Shown: piece after piece, positions 7,963 to 15,324 of the stretch
How the letters are laid out: each line of letters begins with the position of its first letter
Position numbering within the stretch: the first letter of the stretch is position 1
Source of the DNA: Pseudomonadota bacterium
GTDB taxonomy: Bacteria; Pseudomonadota; Alphaproteobacteria; Rhizobiales; Xanthobacteraceae
Length of the DNA stretch: 23,546 bases
Reading direction: 5' to 3'
NCBI GenBank assembly: GCA_023390955.1
Contig: JAEWBW010000543.1
Span: 1-23,546 of the forward strand
Translations under genes and position numbers: made by a program
Notes under the pieces: generated by a model
What the model saw: only the letters and a program-made list of their open reading frames with translations
What the model was told of the DNA's origin: nothing
Database searches by the model: none

Positions 7963-8013
7963 ATCCCGGATGCGCGCCAGGCGCGCTCCGGGATGACCCG
8001 CTTTCGCGGGTCA
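7963..8013. repeat. Two adjacent hairpins, one straddling the binding-protein stop codon
   Basis: ATCCCGGA and TCCGGGAT (7963-7970 and 7987-7994) enclose a second pairing, GCGCGCC with GGCGCGC, giving a long stem with a T bulge. Directly adjoining it, TGACCCGC-TTTC-GCGGGTCA (7994-8013) is a perfect 8-bp stem that includes the TGA stop of the binding-protein gene. On the transcript these could block 3' decay of the binding-protein message or attenuate readthrough into livH. Confidence 0.6.
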
Positions 8014-9186
8014 CTTCTTGGTCTTGCCGAGATCCTTGACGGCTTCGAAGGTTGCGAACTCGACGTTGTAGAGCTCGCCGTCGACCTTCTCGACCTTGCG
8101 GATGTAGATGTTCTGCACGATGTCGCGCGTCTCCGGATCGATCGAGATCGGACCGCGGGGGCTTTCCCACTTCTGCCCCTTCATGGCTTCGACCAGCTTG
8201 GTGCCGTCGGTGTCGCCATTGGTCTTCTTCAGCGCCTCGTAGATCAGGTGGATGCCGTCATAACCGCCGACCGCCATGAACCCCGGACGGCTGTTGAACG
8301 CCTTCTTGTAGGCGGCGACGAAGTCCTTGTTCATCTGCGAGGGATGCGCGGCGGAATAGAGATGCGCGGTCACGGTGCCGAGCACGGCATCGCCCATGTT
8401 GTTGAGCAGGTCGTCGTCGGTGACGTCGCCCGGTCCGATCACCTTGATGCCGGCCTTGTCGAGGCCACGCTCGGCATACTGCTTCATGAAGTTGCCGCCC
8501 TGGCCGGCCGGCACGAACACGAAGATCGCGTCGGGCTTGGCGTCCTTCATGCGCTGCAGGAACGGCGCGAAGTCGGGGTTGGCGAGCGGCGTCTTGACCT
8601 CTTCGACCACCTCGCCGCCGCCGGCGGTGAAGTTGCCCTTGAAGAAGTTCAGCGCGTCATTGCCGGGCGCGTAGTCGGAGGTGAGCGTCGCGACCTTCTT
8701 GATGCCGTTCTTGACGGCCCAGTCGGCGATGATGGTGGACGACTGCGCCAGCGTGAAGCTGGTGCGCACGATGTAGGGCGAGCGCTCGGTGATGATCGAG
8801 GTGCCGGCGGCCATCACGATTTCAGGGATCTTGGCCTGCGTCGCCAGCGGCGCTGCGGCGAGCGCAGCCGGGGTCACGCCGAAGCCGGCGATGAAGTTGA
8901 CCTTGTCGTTGACGATGAGCTCTTGCGCGGCGGTCTTGGTCTTGTCCGGGATCGCGGCGTCGTCCTTGAGGATGATCTCGATCTTCTTGCCGGCGACGGT
9001 GTCGCCCTTCTGCTGCATGTACAGCTTGATCGCATTCTCGATCTGCTTGCCGGTCGAGGCCTGACCGCCGGTCATCGGCAGGATCAGGCCGATCTTGACC
9101 GAGTCCTGCGCGCTGGCGGAGCCTGCCGAAAGGCCTGCGATTGCGACCACTGCTGCGGCCAATGAAAGCTTGCTATGAACGAACAT
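8011..9186 (-). CDS. Periplasmic substrate-binding protein of HAAT importer (system 1)
   Basis: This 391-residue type I periplasmic binding protein (Peripla_BP_6 family) delivers substrate to LivH/LivM. A clear signal peptide ends at about Ala26 (GSASA, then QDSVKIG). The mature N-terminus SVKIGLILPMTGGQASTGKQ is the classic family start. Later motifs are FIAGFGVTPAA, TSDYAPGNDAL and VGGYDGIHLIYEAL. The family covers branched-chain amino acids, amides and aromatic acids; the substrate here is not determined. An upstream TTG at 9189 would add one residue, but ATG 9186 has GGGGAGGGA at better spacing. It heads the operon, with a -35 box and a 20-bp palindrome about 240 nt upstream. Confidence 0.92.
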   Translation of the reverse strand: MFVHSKLSLAAAVVAIAGLSAGSASAQDSVKIGLILPMTGGQASTGKQIENAIKLYMQQKGDTVAGKKIEIILKDDAAIPDKTKTAAQELIVNDKVNFIAGFGVTPAALAAAPLATQAKIPEIVMAAGTSIITERSPYIVRTSFTLAQSSTIIADWAVKNGIKKVATLTSDYAPGNDALNFFKGNFTAGGGEVVEEVKTPLANPDFAPFLQRMKDAKPDAIFVFVPAGQGGNFMKQYAERGLDKAGIKVIGPGDVTDDDLLNNMGDAVLGTVTAHLYSAAHPSQMNKDFVAAYKKAFNSRPGFMAVGGYDGIHLIYEALKKTNGDTDGTKLVEAMKGQKWESPRGPISIDPETRDIVQNIYIRKVEKVDGELYNVEFATFEAVKDLGKTKK

Positions 9187-9418
9187 CAAACTGTCCCTCC
9201 CCTTAATTCCTGCGTTTGCGCCTTGAACCGAGTACCCGGTTCTTGCCTCACTTCAGCTTGCAACCAGGCCATGTAACGCGCGGCCACATGGCGTCTTTCG
9301 TGCCCCTGTTGTCAATCGGACGTTCGGCGACCATTCGGCGCAAGCCGCGAGGTCCAACCGGAGCCGTCAGGGGGTATCGAGCCCGTGGCTCGAAGCCACC
9401 GGCTTGCGCCCCTCGACC
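9187..9418 (-). other. Long leader between putative promoter and binding-protein gene
   Basis: About 230 nt separate the putative promoter from the ATG. I see no convincing gene here. The end near the promoter can fold: GTGGCT-CGA-AAGCCAC-type pairing within 9384-9405, and outer GGGG/CCCC pairing on either side. I recognise no known riboswitch. Confidence 0.3.
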
Positions 9419-9438
9419 ATTTGTACACTTGTACAAAT
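9419..9438. promoter_or_regulatory. Perfect 20-bp palindrome, probable repressor operator of importer system 1
   Basis: ATTTGTACACTTGTACAAAT has 9-bp arms around CT and contains the 8-bp palindrome TTGTACAA. It lies where the -10 region of the minus-strand promoter would be, starting 10 nt downstream of the TTGACA box. Sites of this shape are typical of dimeric regulators such as GntR or TetR proteins, but no such regulator is encoded next to it. Confidence 0.6.
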
Positions 9439-9454
9439 AAAATGGTCTTGTCAA
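9425..9454 (-). promoter_or_regulatory. Putative sigma-70-type promoter for importer system 1
   Basis: On the minus strand a consensus TTGACA (9454-9449) is followed after 15 nt by TACAAG (4 of 6 matches to TATAAT), or after 17 nt by CAAGTG. The -10 is weak and lies inside the palindrome, fitting a repressible promoter. Confidence 0.4.
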
Positions 9455-9694
9455 CGAAAAGACTTCTCGCCGATCAGGCCAAGTTGTCGCGAGGCGCGCG
9501 GGCAGTCTAGGAGCGCCCGTCTTCGCCGGGGAGTGGAGAAATCCGTCTTTCTCTTGGAGAATTTACGCACCCGGCGGGGGCAATTCATCGAATTTTGGTA
9601 GTTCGATACCTACCTCGAATAAGCCAATTTTACCTTGTTGAAGCCTAGGGTCGCAGAAGGCCGCAGGTCCTCCGGCCGCTCCTCAACCGTTCCC
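9455..9694. other. Intergenic region before the lipoprotein gene, no gene seen
   Basis: This stretch lies between the putative importer promoter and the lipoprotein ATG. The part at about 9585-9640 is clearly more AT-rich than the surroundings and probably holds the lipoprotein promoter, but no convincing -35/-10 pair could be assigned. No long palindrome was seen. Confidence 0.3.
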
Positions 9695-9982
9695 ATGATG
9701 GTCATGCCTGTCCGTTCGCTCTCGATTGCCGTGCTCGCCCTGCTCGCGCTGGGCCTTGCCGGCTGCGGCTCGGTCAACGAGCGGCTGTCGGCCGGCATGG
9801 GCGATGCCATCCCGCATTGGGCCGGCGGCCTGCCGGCGGATGCGCCGCCGCGGGCGGGCACACCGGAATACGATGCCTGGATGAAGGAGCGCCAGCGCCT
9901 GCGCCAGATGCCGGCCGCTGACCGGCCGAAGGACGGGACTGAGCAGCCCACCGGCTCGACCCCACCCGCCCTGCCGCGCTGA
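9695..9982 (+). CDS. Small lipoprotein of unknown function
   Basis: This 95-residue protein has a type II signal peptide: a positive N-region, a hydrophobic core (LSIAVLALLALGL) and the lipobox LAGC with the lipidated Cys at 24. The mature part is short, Pro- and Arg-rich, and contains HWAGGLPADAPPRAGTPEYD followed by MKERQRLRQMPAADRPK. I know no function for it; small proteins of this kind are common in Bradyrhizobium-like genomes. The frame opens earlier at TTG 9635, but the signal peptide favours ATG 9695 or 9698. No strong ribosome site is visible. Its stop lies 3 nt from the convergent purU stop, so the two 3' ends must overlap as transcripts. Confidence 0.75.
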   Translation: MMVMPVRSLSIAVLALLALGLAGCGSVNERLSAGMGDAIPHWAGGLPADAPPRAGTPEYDAWMKERQRLRQMPAADRPKDGTEQPTGSTPPALPR

Positions 9983-9985
9983 CCG

Positions 9986-10849
9986 CTAGTCCACGAACAC
10001 AACGGTCTTGCGGCCGTTGAGCAGGACGCGATCGTCGAGATGATAGCGGATGGCGCGGGCGAGCACGCGACGCTCGATATCGCGGCCCTTGCGCACCAGG
10101 TCTTCCGGCGTGTCGCGATGGCTGATCCGCTCGACGTCCTGGTCGATGATCGGGCCTTCGTCGAGGTCGCGCGTGACGTAGTGCGCGGTGGCGCCGATCA
10201 GCTTGACGCCGCGCTCATGCGCCTGATGGTAGGGCTTTGCGCCCTTGAAGCCCGGCAGGAAGGAGTGATGGATGTTGATGCATCGCCCGGACAGCTTTGC
10301 CGAGAGGTCATCGGACAGGATCTGCATGTAGCGCGCCAGCACGACGAGATCGGTTCCGGTCTTGCCGACGAGATCGAGGATCTGGGCCTCCTGCTGCGGC
10401 TTGGTGTCCTTGGTGATCGGCAGGTGGTGGAACGGGATGTCGCCGAAGTCGAGCCCGGCGTAGACCTCGCGCGGGTGATTGGAGACGATCGCGGCCAAGG
10501 TCATCGGCAGCTCGCCGGTGCGCCAGCGGTAGAGGATGTCGACGAGGCAGTGATCGGCCTTCGACACCAGCAGCATCACCTTGCGATGCACGGCACGGTC
10601 ACGCATCTGCCATTCCATCGCGAAGCGCTCGGCGATTGCGGCAAAGCCGGTCTGCAGCGCCGCCAGCTCGACCGCGAGGTCGGCCGCGGTGAACACCACC
10701 CGCATGAAGAACTTCTTGGTTTCGACGTCGTCGAACTGCTGCGCGTCGAGGATGTTCTGTCCGTTATGGGCGAGGAAGGTCGACACCGCCGAAACGATGC
10801 CGGGGCGATCGGGGCAGGACAGCGTCAAGACATATTGATGATTGGGCAT
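9986..10849 (-). CDS. purU: Formyltetrahydrofolate deformylase
   Basis: This 287-residue enzyme hydrolyses 10-formyltetrahydrofolate to formate and tetrahydrofolate, balancing one-carbon pools in the cytoplasm. An N-terminal ACT domain (YVLTLSCPDRPGIVSAVSTF, about 6-80) is joined to a formyltransferase-fold catalytic domain (about 88-280). By analogy with GAR transformylase, the catalytic residues are Asn192 and His194 in INIHHSFLPGF and Asp230 in RDLDEGPI. The PurU-specific loop KGAKPYHQAHERGVKLIGAT is present at about 202-221. The length is normal for the family. No obvious Shine-Dalgarno precedes ATG 10849. It is divergent from the HemD-like gene, and a C1 role gives it a loose thematic link to the MetE-like gene nearby. 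Confidence 0.95.
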   Translation of the reverse strand: MPNHQYVLTLSCPDRPGIVSAVSTFLAHNGQNILDAQQFDDVETKKFFMRVVFTAADLAVELAALQTGFAAIAERFAMEWQMRDRAVHRKVMLLVSKADHCLVDILYRWRTGELPMTLAAIVSNHPREVYAGLDFGDIPFHHLPITKDTKPQQEAQILDLVGKTGTDLVVLARYMQILSDDLSAKLSGRCINIHHSFLPGFKGAKPYHQAHERGVKLIGATAHYVTRDLDEGPIIDQDVERISHRDTPEDLVRKGRDIERRVLARAIRYHLDDRVLLNGRKTVVFVD

Positions 10850-10887
10850 GGCGTTTCGGGCACGGCTTGATGAAGGTTTGGGCAGGA

Positions 10888-10903
10888 CGCGGAACTCTCC
10901 GCG
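10888..10903. repeat. Small hairpin in the purU/HemD-like divergent region
   Basis: CGCGGA-ACTC-TCCGCG is a perfect 6-bp stem with 4-nt loop, framed by a further GCAGG/CCTGC pair. It lies 38 nt upstream of purU, so it may be an operator or part of the purU leader. Confidence 0.35.
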
Positions 10904-11000
10904 ATTTGGGCCTGCTCTATCACCGACCGCGCCCTTGCGCCAATCCCAACCACGGAGTCAGGATGAACGGACCATTGCGAATTTTGACCGGAGCTTGTCC

Positions 11001-11843
11001 ATGGCCGACCGCTTGAACGGCGCCCGCATCCTCATCCTGGAGACGCGGGAGGAAGCGCAGTTCTCGAAGCTGCTCGCCGAACAGGGCGCCGAGGTGGTGC
11101 AATGCCCGATGTTCACCATTCATGACGCGCCGGATCCCGCGCCGGTGGAAGCCTGGATTCGCCGCGCCATCGACCGGCCGTTCGACGATCTCGTGCTGAT
11201 GACCGGCGAAGGCCTGCGTCGAATCATGAAGCTGGCGCGCGCGCGTGGGCTCGACGGCGCGCTGGTCGCTGCCCTCGGCGGATCGCGAAAATTCTGCCGC
11301 GGACCGAAACCCGGCAAGGCGCTGCGCGAGGTCGGACTGGAGCCGCAGCAGACCACGGAGAAGCCGACCACAGACGGTGTCATCGAGATGCTCGGCAAGC
11401 TCGACCTGACGGGACGGCGCCTCGGCCTGCAGCTCTATCCCGACAAGGATCACAGCACTCTGATCGGCGCACTGGCGAACCAGGGCGCCGACGTCGATAC
11501 GGTGCTGCCCTATGCTTACGACTCCAAGGCTGCGGACGCCAACATCGTGGCCGCCATCAACGAGATGGCCGAGGGGCGCATCGACTGCATCGCTCTGACC
11601 AATCTCGGCCAGATCCGCCGCCTGTTCGACGCAGCGAAGATGCATGATAGCGAAGCACGTCTGCGCGAGGCGCTGAACCGCACCCTGATCGCGTCGGTCG
11701 GACCTGCGGTGAACGGCGAGCTCGAAAGCCACGGCCTGCGTCCGAACATCGTGCCGGCGGAAGATGCCTACTTCATGCGGCCGCTGATCTCCGCAATGGC
11801 GTCGACGCTTGCTGCGAAGCGGCCGACGAGTGCGCCGCGGTAA
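11001..11843 (+). CDS. HemD-family (uroporphyrinogen-III synthase-like) protein
   Basis: This 280-residue protein shows the two-lobed HemD pattern: GARILILETREEAQFSKLLAEQGAEV at the start, FDDLVLMTGEGLRRIM, a central GRRLGLQLYPDKDHSTLIGAL, IDCIALTNLGQIRRLF, and IASVGPAVNGELESHGLRPN near the end. True HemD enzymes close hydroxymethylbilane to uroporphyrinogen III for haem and sirohaem. The usual mid-domain GxxTAxxL segment is replaced here by RGPKPGKALREVGL, and no hem, cob or cys genes are adjacent. It may therefore be a paralogue or a regulatory HemD-fold protein. The frame opens earlier (10842), but ATG 11001 has GGAG 7 nt upstream and a natural domain start. Confidence 0.75.
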   Translation: MADRLNGARILILETREEAQFSKLLAEQGAEVVQCPMFTIHDAPDPAPVEAWIRRAIDRPFDDLVLMTGEGLRRIMKLARARGLDGALVAALGGSRKFCRGPKPGKALREVGLEPQQTTEKPTTDGVIEMLGKLDLTGRRLGLQLYPDKDHSTLIGALANQGADVDTVLPYAYDSKAADANIVAAINEMAEGRIDCIALTNLGQIRRLFDAAKMHDSEARLREALNRTLIASVGPAVNGELESHGLRPNIVPAEDAYFMRPLISAMASTLAAKRPTSAPR

Positions 11844-11854
11844 GATCACAGGAA

Positions 11855-11873
11855 GCGCATTGCGGCGATGCGC
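11855..11873. terminator. Weak hairpin after the HemD-like gene
   Basis: GCGCAT-TGCGGCG-ATGCGC forms a 6-bp stem 11 nt after the stop codon. It lacks a T-run, so a terminator role is only possible. Confidence 0.25.
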
Positions 11874-11882
11874 CAGTGTTGA

Positions 11883-11910
11883 TTGACACCAACATCACCA
11901 ACGCTACCCT
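11883..11910 (+). promoter_or_regulatory. Putative promoter of the MFS gene
   Basis: TTGACA (11883-11888) matches the -35 consensus. TACCCT (11905-11910) follows after 16 nt as a poor -10. It is correctly placed 60 nt before the MFS start. Confidence 0.35.
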
Positions 11911-11969
11911 GCCGTGGAGTAAGAAGAAACCGCTAGGCAGGGAATCGCCGTGACACGCGCCTTCGCGTC

Positions 11970-13232
11970 TTGAGCGCACCCATACGACAATCCGCGCTCG
12001 CACCGTTCCGCATCCGCAACTATCGTTTCCAATGGCCGTCCGATCTGCTCACCTCGTGGGCGTTCGAGGTCGAAACACTGGTGCTCGGCTGGTACATCCT
12101 GGTCGAGACCGGCTCTGTTCTGCTGCTCACCGTACTCGCCTCGCTGCAGTTTGTCGGCACGCTGGTGGCGCCGGTCTTCGGCATGATCGGCGACCGCATC
12201 GGCCATCGTGACCTCCTGGTCGTGATGCGCCTTGCCTATACGGCGCTCTCCTCGATCATCATGGTCCTGGCGCTCACCGGTCACCTGTCGCCGCTCACCG
12301 TCATGATCATCGTCACGATCACGGGCCTGATCCGTCCCTCCGACCTCGGCGTCCGCGGCGCGCTGCTCGCCGACATTATGCCGCCCGAGCAACTGGTGGG
12401 TGCGATCAGCGTCGCACGCACGACCCAGGACAGCGCGCGCATTGTCGGCGCGTTGACCGGCGCAGGCCTGTTCGCAGCGCTGGGCATCGGCTACGTCTAT
12501 GTGGCGATCGTCTGCCTCTACATCGCCGCCGCACTGCTCATGCTGTGCCTGAGCCGGCCGGAGAGAACCGTCGTCACGACCGAGCTTCCGGCCAACAGCC
12601 ATGCCGTGTCGCGATTGATCAGCGACCTCAAGGAAGGCATCGTCTACGCCTGGAGCGGCCCGGGAATGCGCGCGGCGCTTTGCGTCGCTTTCCTCGCCAA
12701 TCTCACCGCATTTCCCCTCACCAACGGATTGATGCCTTTCGTCGCGCGCGACATCTTCCATACCGACCAGACCGGTCTCGGTTACCTGTCGGCGAGCTTT
12801 GCCGTCGGCTCGCTGATCGGCTCCATCACGCTCAGCGTGGTGAGCGGGGTGCGCATCGCCCGGCTTCTGATCGTCGCGACGATCGCGTGGTATGCGATGC
12901 TGCTGGTGTTCGTGGAGATCAGGACCATGCCGGTGGCGATGGCCTGCCTCGTGCTCACCGGCATCGCACAGAGCATGTCGATGATCGCGGCGGCCGTGAT
13001 CCTGATGAAAGCCGCGAGCGCGCATCTGCGCGGCCGCGTCATGGGCGTGCGCATGATGGTGATCTACGGCCTGCCGATCGGATTGCTCGCGGCGGGCAGC
13101 CTGATCGACGTCATCGGCTTTTCCGCGACGGGCTCGCTCTATGCGATTTCGGGCATCCTCGCGATGCTGGCGATCGCCATCCGCTGGCGCGCCGATCTCT
13201 GGCCAGCCCACGCTCCGGCCAATGCGCGATGA
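11970..13232 (+). CDS. Major facilitator superfamily transporter, EntS/MFS_3-like
   Basis: This 420-residue protein has about 12 hydrophobic segments in two six-helix halves separated by a polar loop near residues 190-215. The N-terminus FRIRNYRFQWPSDLLTSWAFEVETLVLGWYI is typical of the MFS_3 exporter group. The conserved motif-A-like loop GMIGDRIGHRDLLVVMR lies at about 71-87, and LRGRVMGVRMMVIYGLPIG is found in the second half. Family members export siderophores, drugs or metabolites; the substrate is unknown. The start is TTG 11970. No ATG or GTG lies in frame upstream, no good ribosome site is visible, and the hydrophobic core begins soon after. The stop lies 6 nt from the convergent DoxX-like stop. 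Confidence 0.88.
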   Translation: MSAPIRQSALAPFRIRNYRFQWPSDLLTSWAFEVETLVLGWYILVETGSVLLLTVLASLQFVGTLVAPVFGMIGDRIGHRDLLVVMRLAYTALSSIIMVLALTGHLSPLTVMIIVTITGLIRPSDLGVRGALLADIMPPEQLVGAISVARTTQDSARIVGALTGAGLFAALGIGYVYVAIVCLYIAAALLMLCLSRPERTVVTTELPANSHAVSRLISDLKEGIVYAWSGPGMRAALCVAFLANLTAFPLTNGLMPFVARDIFHTDQTGLGYLSASFAVGSLIGSITLSVVSGVRIARLLIVATIAWYAMLLVFVEIRTMPVAMACLVLTGIAQSMSMIAAAVILMKAASAHLRGRVMGVRMMVIYGLPIGLLAAGSLIDVIGFSATGSLYAISGILAMLAIAIRWRADLWPAHAPANAR

Positions 13233-13238
13233 CCGAAC

Positions 13239-13634
13239 TTACGCCGATGGCGATCGCAGCGGCAGCAGCGCGGCAATCCGACTGTCGCGCAGATAGAGGC
13301 CGCCCCATGCAAGAACGGCCAGGTACACGCCAAACAATAAATGGCTGAAGAGCGGATTACCGACGCGCAAATGAGACGCGACGGTGCCGCCCATATAGGC
13401 GGTCAGCAGGATCGCCCCGAGCACGGCCGTGCGAGGAAAGGCATAGAGCGCGGTGCAGACCAGGGCCACGACGCCCAACGCTCGCGCGAGGTCGGCGGAG
13501 GCAGGATAGCCGAGCTCCGCCGTCGCCTTGATCACCACGTCGAGCGGGACGAGCTTCATTCCGGCGTCGAACAGCATGAAGGCAATCACAAGCCCGCTCA
13601 TCACGAGGCCGGCCACGCGTCTGGATTTGCTCAT
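13239..13634 (-). CDS. DoxX-like family membrane protein
   Basis: This 131-residue protein has four predicted transmembrane helices: GLVMSGLVIAFMLFDAGMKL, ALGVVALVCTALYAF, AVLGAILLTAYMGGTVASHL and LLFGVYLAVLAWGGLYL. The pattern FDAGMKL, ELGYP, then AYMGGTVASHLR fits the DoxX-like (DoxX_2) family, whose members are inner-membrane proteins often linked to redox or stress functions; its role here is unknown. The frame extends upstream to 13694, but ATG 13634 has AGGGGG 6 nt upstream and starts right before the first helix. It begins 10 nt after the DUF4287 stop, so the two genes form an operon. Confidence 0.8.
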   Translation of the reverse strand: MSKSRRVAGLVMSGLVIAFMLFDAGMKLVPLDVVIKATAELGYPASADLARALGVVALVCTALYAFPRTAVLGAILLTAYMGGTVASHLRVGNPLFSHLLFGVYLAVLAWGGLYLRDSRIAALLPLRSPSA

Positions 13635-13644
13635 CGTCATCCCC

Positions 13645-13863
13645 CTACGACTTCTTTCCCTTGAGAAGGGCGACGATCGCCATGGCATGGCCATGACCGA
13701 GGCCGAACTCCTCCTTGAGCGCGGCGACGATGGCGCCGACCTTCATGCCGGTCGCCAGTCCCGTTCCGGTCGCAAACCCCTTGGCCTTGCCCCATTTGCG
13801 GAACTGGTCCGGGCTCTTGCCGGTCTTGGCCTCGATGTTGTCGAGGTAAGCCTGAAAGCTCAC
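13645..13863 (-). CDS. DUF4287 domain protein
   Basis: This 72-residue protein consists of one DUF4287 domain: FQAYLDNIEAKTGKSPDQFR at the N-terminus and LKEEFGLGHGHAMAIVALLKG at the C-terminus, the most conserved part of the family. Its function is not known; the family is small, soluble and helical. I chose GTG 13863 because GGGGAG lies 7 nt upstream and the conserved domain starts immediately after. The open frame extends to 13911 but the extra residues look unlike the family. It lies between the AraC regulator (59-nt gap) and the DoxX-like gene (10-nt gap). Confidence 0.85.
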   Translation of the reverse strand: MSFQAYLDNIEAKTGKSPDQFRKWGKAKGFATGTGLATGMKVGAIVAALKEEFGLGHGHAMAIVALLKGKKS

Positions 13864-13922
13864 GACAGCACTCCCCGTCTTCCGCCCCGCAACCGAGGCC
13901 GGAGGAGCCACGAGTACCGCGG

Positions 13923-14645
13923 TCAGGACATCGTCGTCTTGTACGAAAACGACAATTGCGGCCGCTCGCGCGCAAGGCGCGCAGGCGTCATGCCGACGAG
14001 CTGCCTGACCGATCGGGTCAGGTGCGCCTGGTCGAAATAGCCGGCGCCTGATGTCGCGTCGAGGACCGAGCTCCCGCTCATCAGCAGAGCCGCCGCGTGA
14101 CGCGCGCGCTGGATCTGCTGGTAGCTGCTGAACGTCATGCCCGTGACCCGGCGAAAGTGCCGCTGCACCGAACGTTGGCTCATCCAGTCGACGTCGCCCG
14201 CGACCGCCGCATCGGTGGCATCGCTGCGTGCGATGACGCCCGCACGCGCCAGGCGCGCAACCAGAAGCTCCGCATCGTCATAGCGAGGGATGTCCCAACA
14301 CTGGTTCGACAACAGGAAGCGGCCGCCGGGGAGTACCGGAAAATGGATGTCCTGGCGGTCGATCAACGCGGCCGTCGGAATCCCCGGCAGGTAAGTCCCC
14401 AGCCGAAAGCGGATCGCGAGCCATTCGCCATTCGGCGGACATTCGACGAGCGCCCCGCGTGTCACCGGCCCTCTCAGCGTCACCGCCGAAAACTCCGGCA
14501 GCCTGGTGACGACCAGCTCGATGTTTCCCTCGGCCATCGACAGGAACGAACCGCCGCTCCGGCTCCGCCACACGCGCTCGACATAAGGCGAGTTCGACTC
14601 GCGATCGCAGAATTCGATGAGCGCCGGCCGATCCGGAGAGAGCAT
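13923..14645 (-). CDS. AraC-family transcriptional regulator
   Basis: This 240-residue protein has an N-terminal sensing region (about 1-140) and a C-terminal AraC/XylS DNA-binding domain. The two helix-turn-helix units lie at about 156-188 (SQRSVQRHFRRVTGMTFSSY) and 194-224 (VLDATSGAGYFDQAHLTRSV and following), ending in the family motif GMTPARL. The ligand is unknown. ATG 14645 has GGGG 9 nt upstream and lies 4 nt after the Crp/Fnr gene stop, so both regulators are very probably cotranscribed. Likely targets are the DUF4287-DoxX pair downstream or the divergent importer operon; this is inference from position. Confidence 0.9.
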   Translation of the reverse strand: MLSPDRPALIEFCDRESNSPYVERVWRSRSGGSFLSMAEGNIELVVTRLPEFSAVTLRGPVTRGALVECPPNGEWLAIRFRLGTYLPGIPTAALIDRQDIHFPVLPGGRFLLSNQCWDIPRYDDAELLVARLARAGVIARSDATDAAVAGDVDWMSQRSVQRHFRRVTGMTFSSYQQIQRARHAAALLMSGSSVLDATSGAGYFDQAHLTRSVRQLVGMTPARLARERPQLSFSYKTTMS

Positions 14646-14649
14646 GTCG

Positions 14650-15324
14650 TCAGTCCCCGTAACTCCTGAGCCGCCCGATATCGAGGATGGTGACGCCGCC
14701 ATATTCGAGCCGCAGCAGCCCTTCTTTCTCGAGCTTGTTCAGCGCCCTGTTGGCGTTCTGCCGGGACATGCCGGAGAGCGCGCCGATCTCCTCCTGGGTG
14801 ATCTCCAGATGCGTGGTCGATTCCGGATACAGGATCGGGTTGAACAGCGAGGCGATGCTGCGGGCGAGCCGCGCGGTGGCGTCCAGCGTGCGGTTGACCT
14901 CGAGCATGCCGATGAACTGGCCGAGCCGCTCGTTGAGCTGGCGGACCAGGAAGCGGTTGAAGCCGACGCTGTTCTCGAACAGCCACATGAAGGCGCTGCG
15001 CTCCATCAGCGCGACCCGGCTGTCGCGCAGCGCGACGACATCGTAGCGCCGCGGCTCGTTCTTGAGCACGCTGCCCTCGCCGAACCAGGCGCCAGCCGTG
15101 AGACCGGCAAGGCTGGTCTCCTTGCCATCACGCGAGACCCCGCCCATCCGGGCAAGGCCACTCACCATGCCGGCCCAATAGTCGAACCTGTCGTCGCGCA
15201 TGAACACGGTTTCGCCGGTGCCATAGGACCGCTCGGTGATCCCGGCCCGGGCCACCTCGATCTCGCGATCGGTGAGCTCGCGCGACCAGGCGGCCACGCG
15301 CTTCAGATGATCCTCTGAAATCAT
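14650..15324 (-). CDS. Crp/Fnr-family transcriptional regulator
   Basis: This 224-residue protein has a cyclic-nucleotide-binding-fold N-terminal domain (about 20-125, with GAWFGEGSVLKNEPRRYDVVAL at 78-99), a dimerisation helix (about 120-150) and a C-terminal Crp-type winged HTH (ITQEEIGALSGMSRQNANRALNKLEKEG, about 175-202). It contains no cysteine at all, so it is not an iron-sulphur FNR-type oxygen sensor. The FGE...RR arrangement resembles the phosphate-binding cassette, but the ligand cannot be predicted. It is divergent from the second importer operon across 332 nt and forms a transcription unit with the AraC gene. It is therefore a good candidate regulator of that operon. Confidence 0.9.
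   Translation of the reverse strand: MISEDHLKRVAAWSRELTDREIEVARAGITERSYGTGETVFMRDDRFDYWAGMVSGLARMGGVSRDGKETSLAGLTAGAWFGEGSVLKNEPRRYDVVALRDSRVALMERSAFMWLFENSVGFNRFLVRQLNERLGQFIGMLEVNRTLDATARLARSIASLFNPILYPESTTHLEITQEEIGALSGMSRQNANRALNKLEKEGLLRLEYGGVTILDIGRLRSYGD

Noticed and set aside
9248..9454. 68-codon minus-strand frame in the importer leader
   Set aside because: No ribosome site and no domain. It overlaps the putative promoter and palindrome, so translation is unlikely.
11904..13211. 435-codon minus-strand frame over the MFS gene
   Set aside because: It is the same kind of charged antisense shadow of a membrane protein gene.
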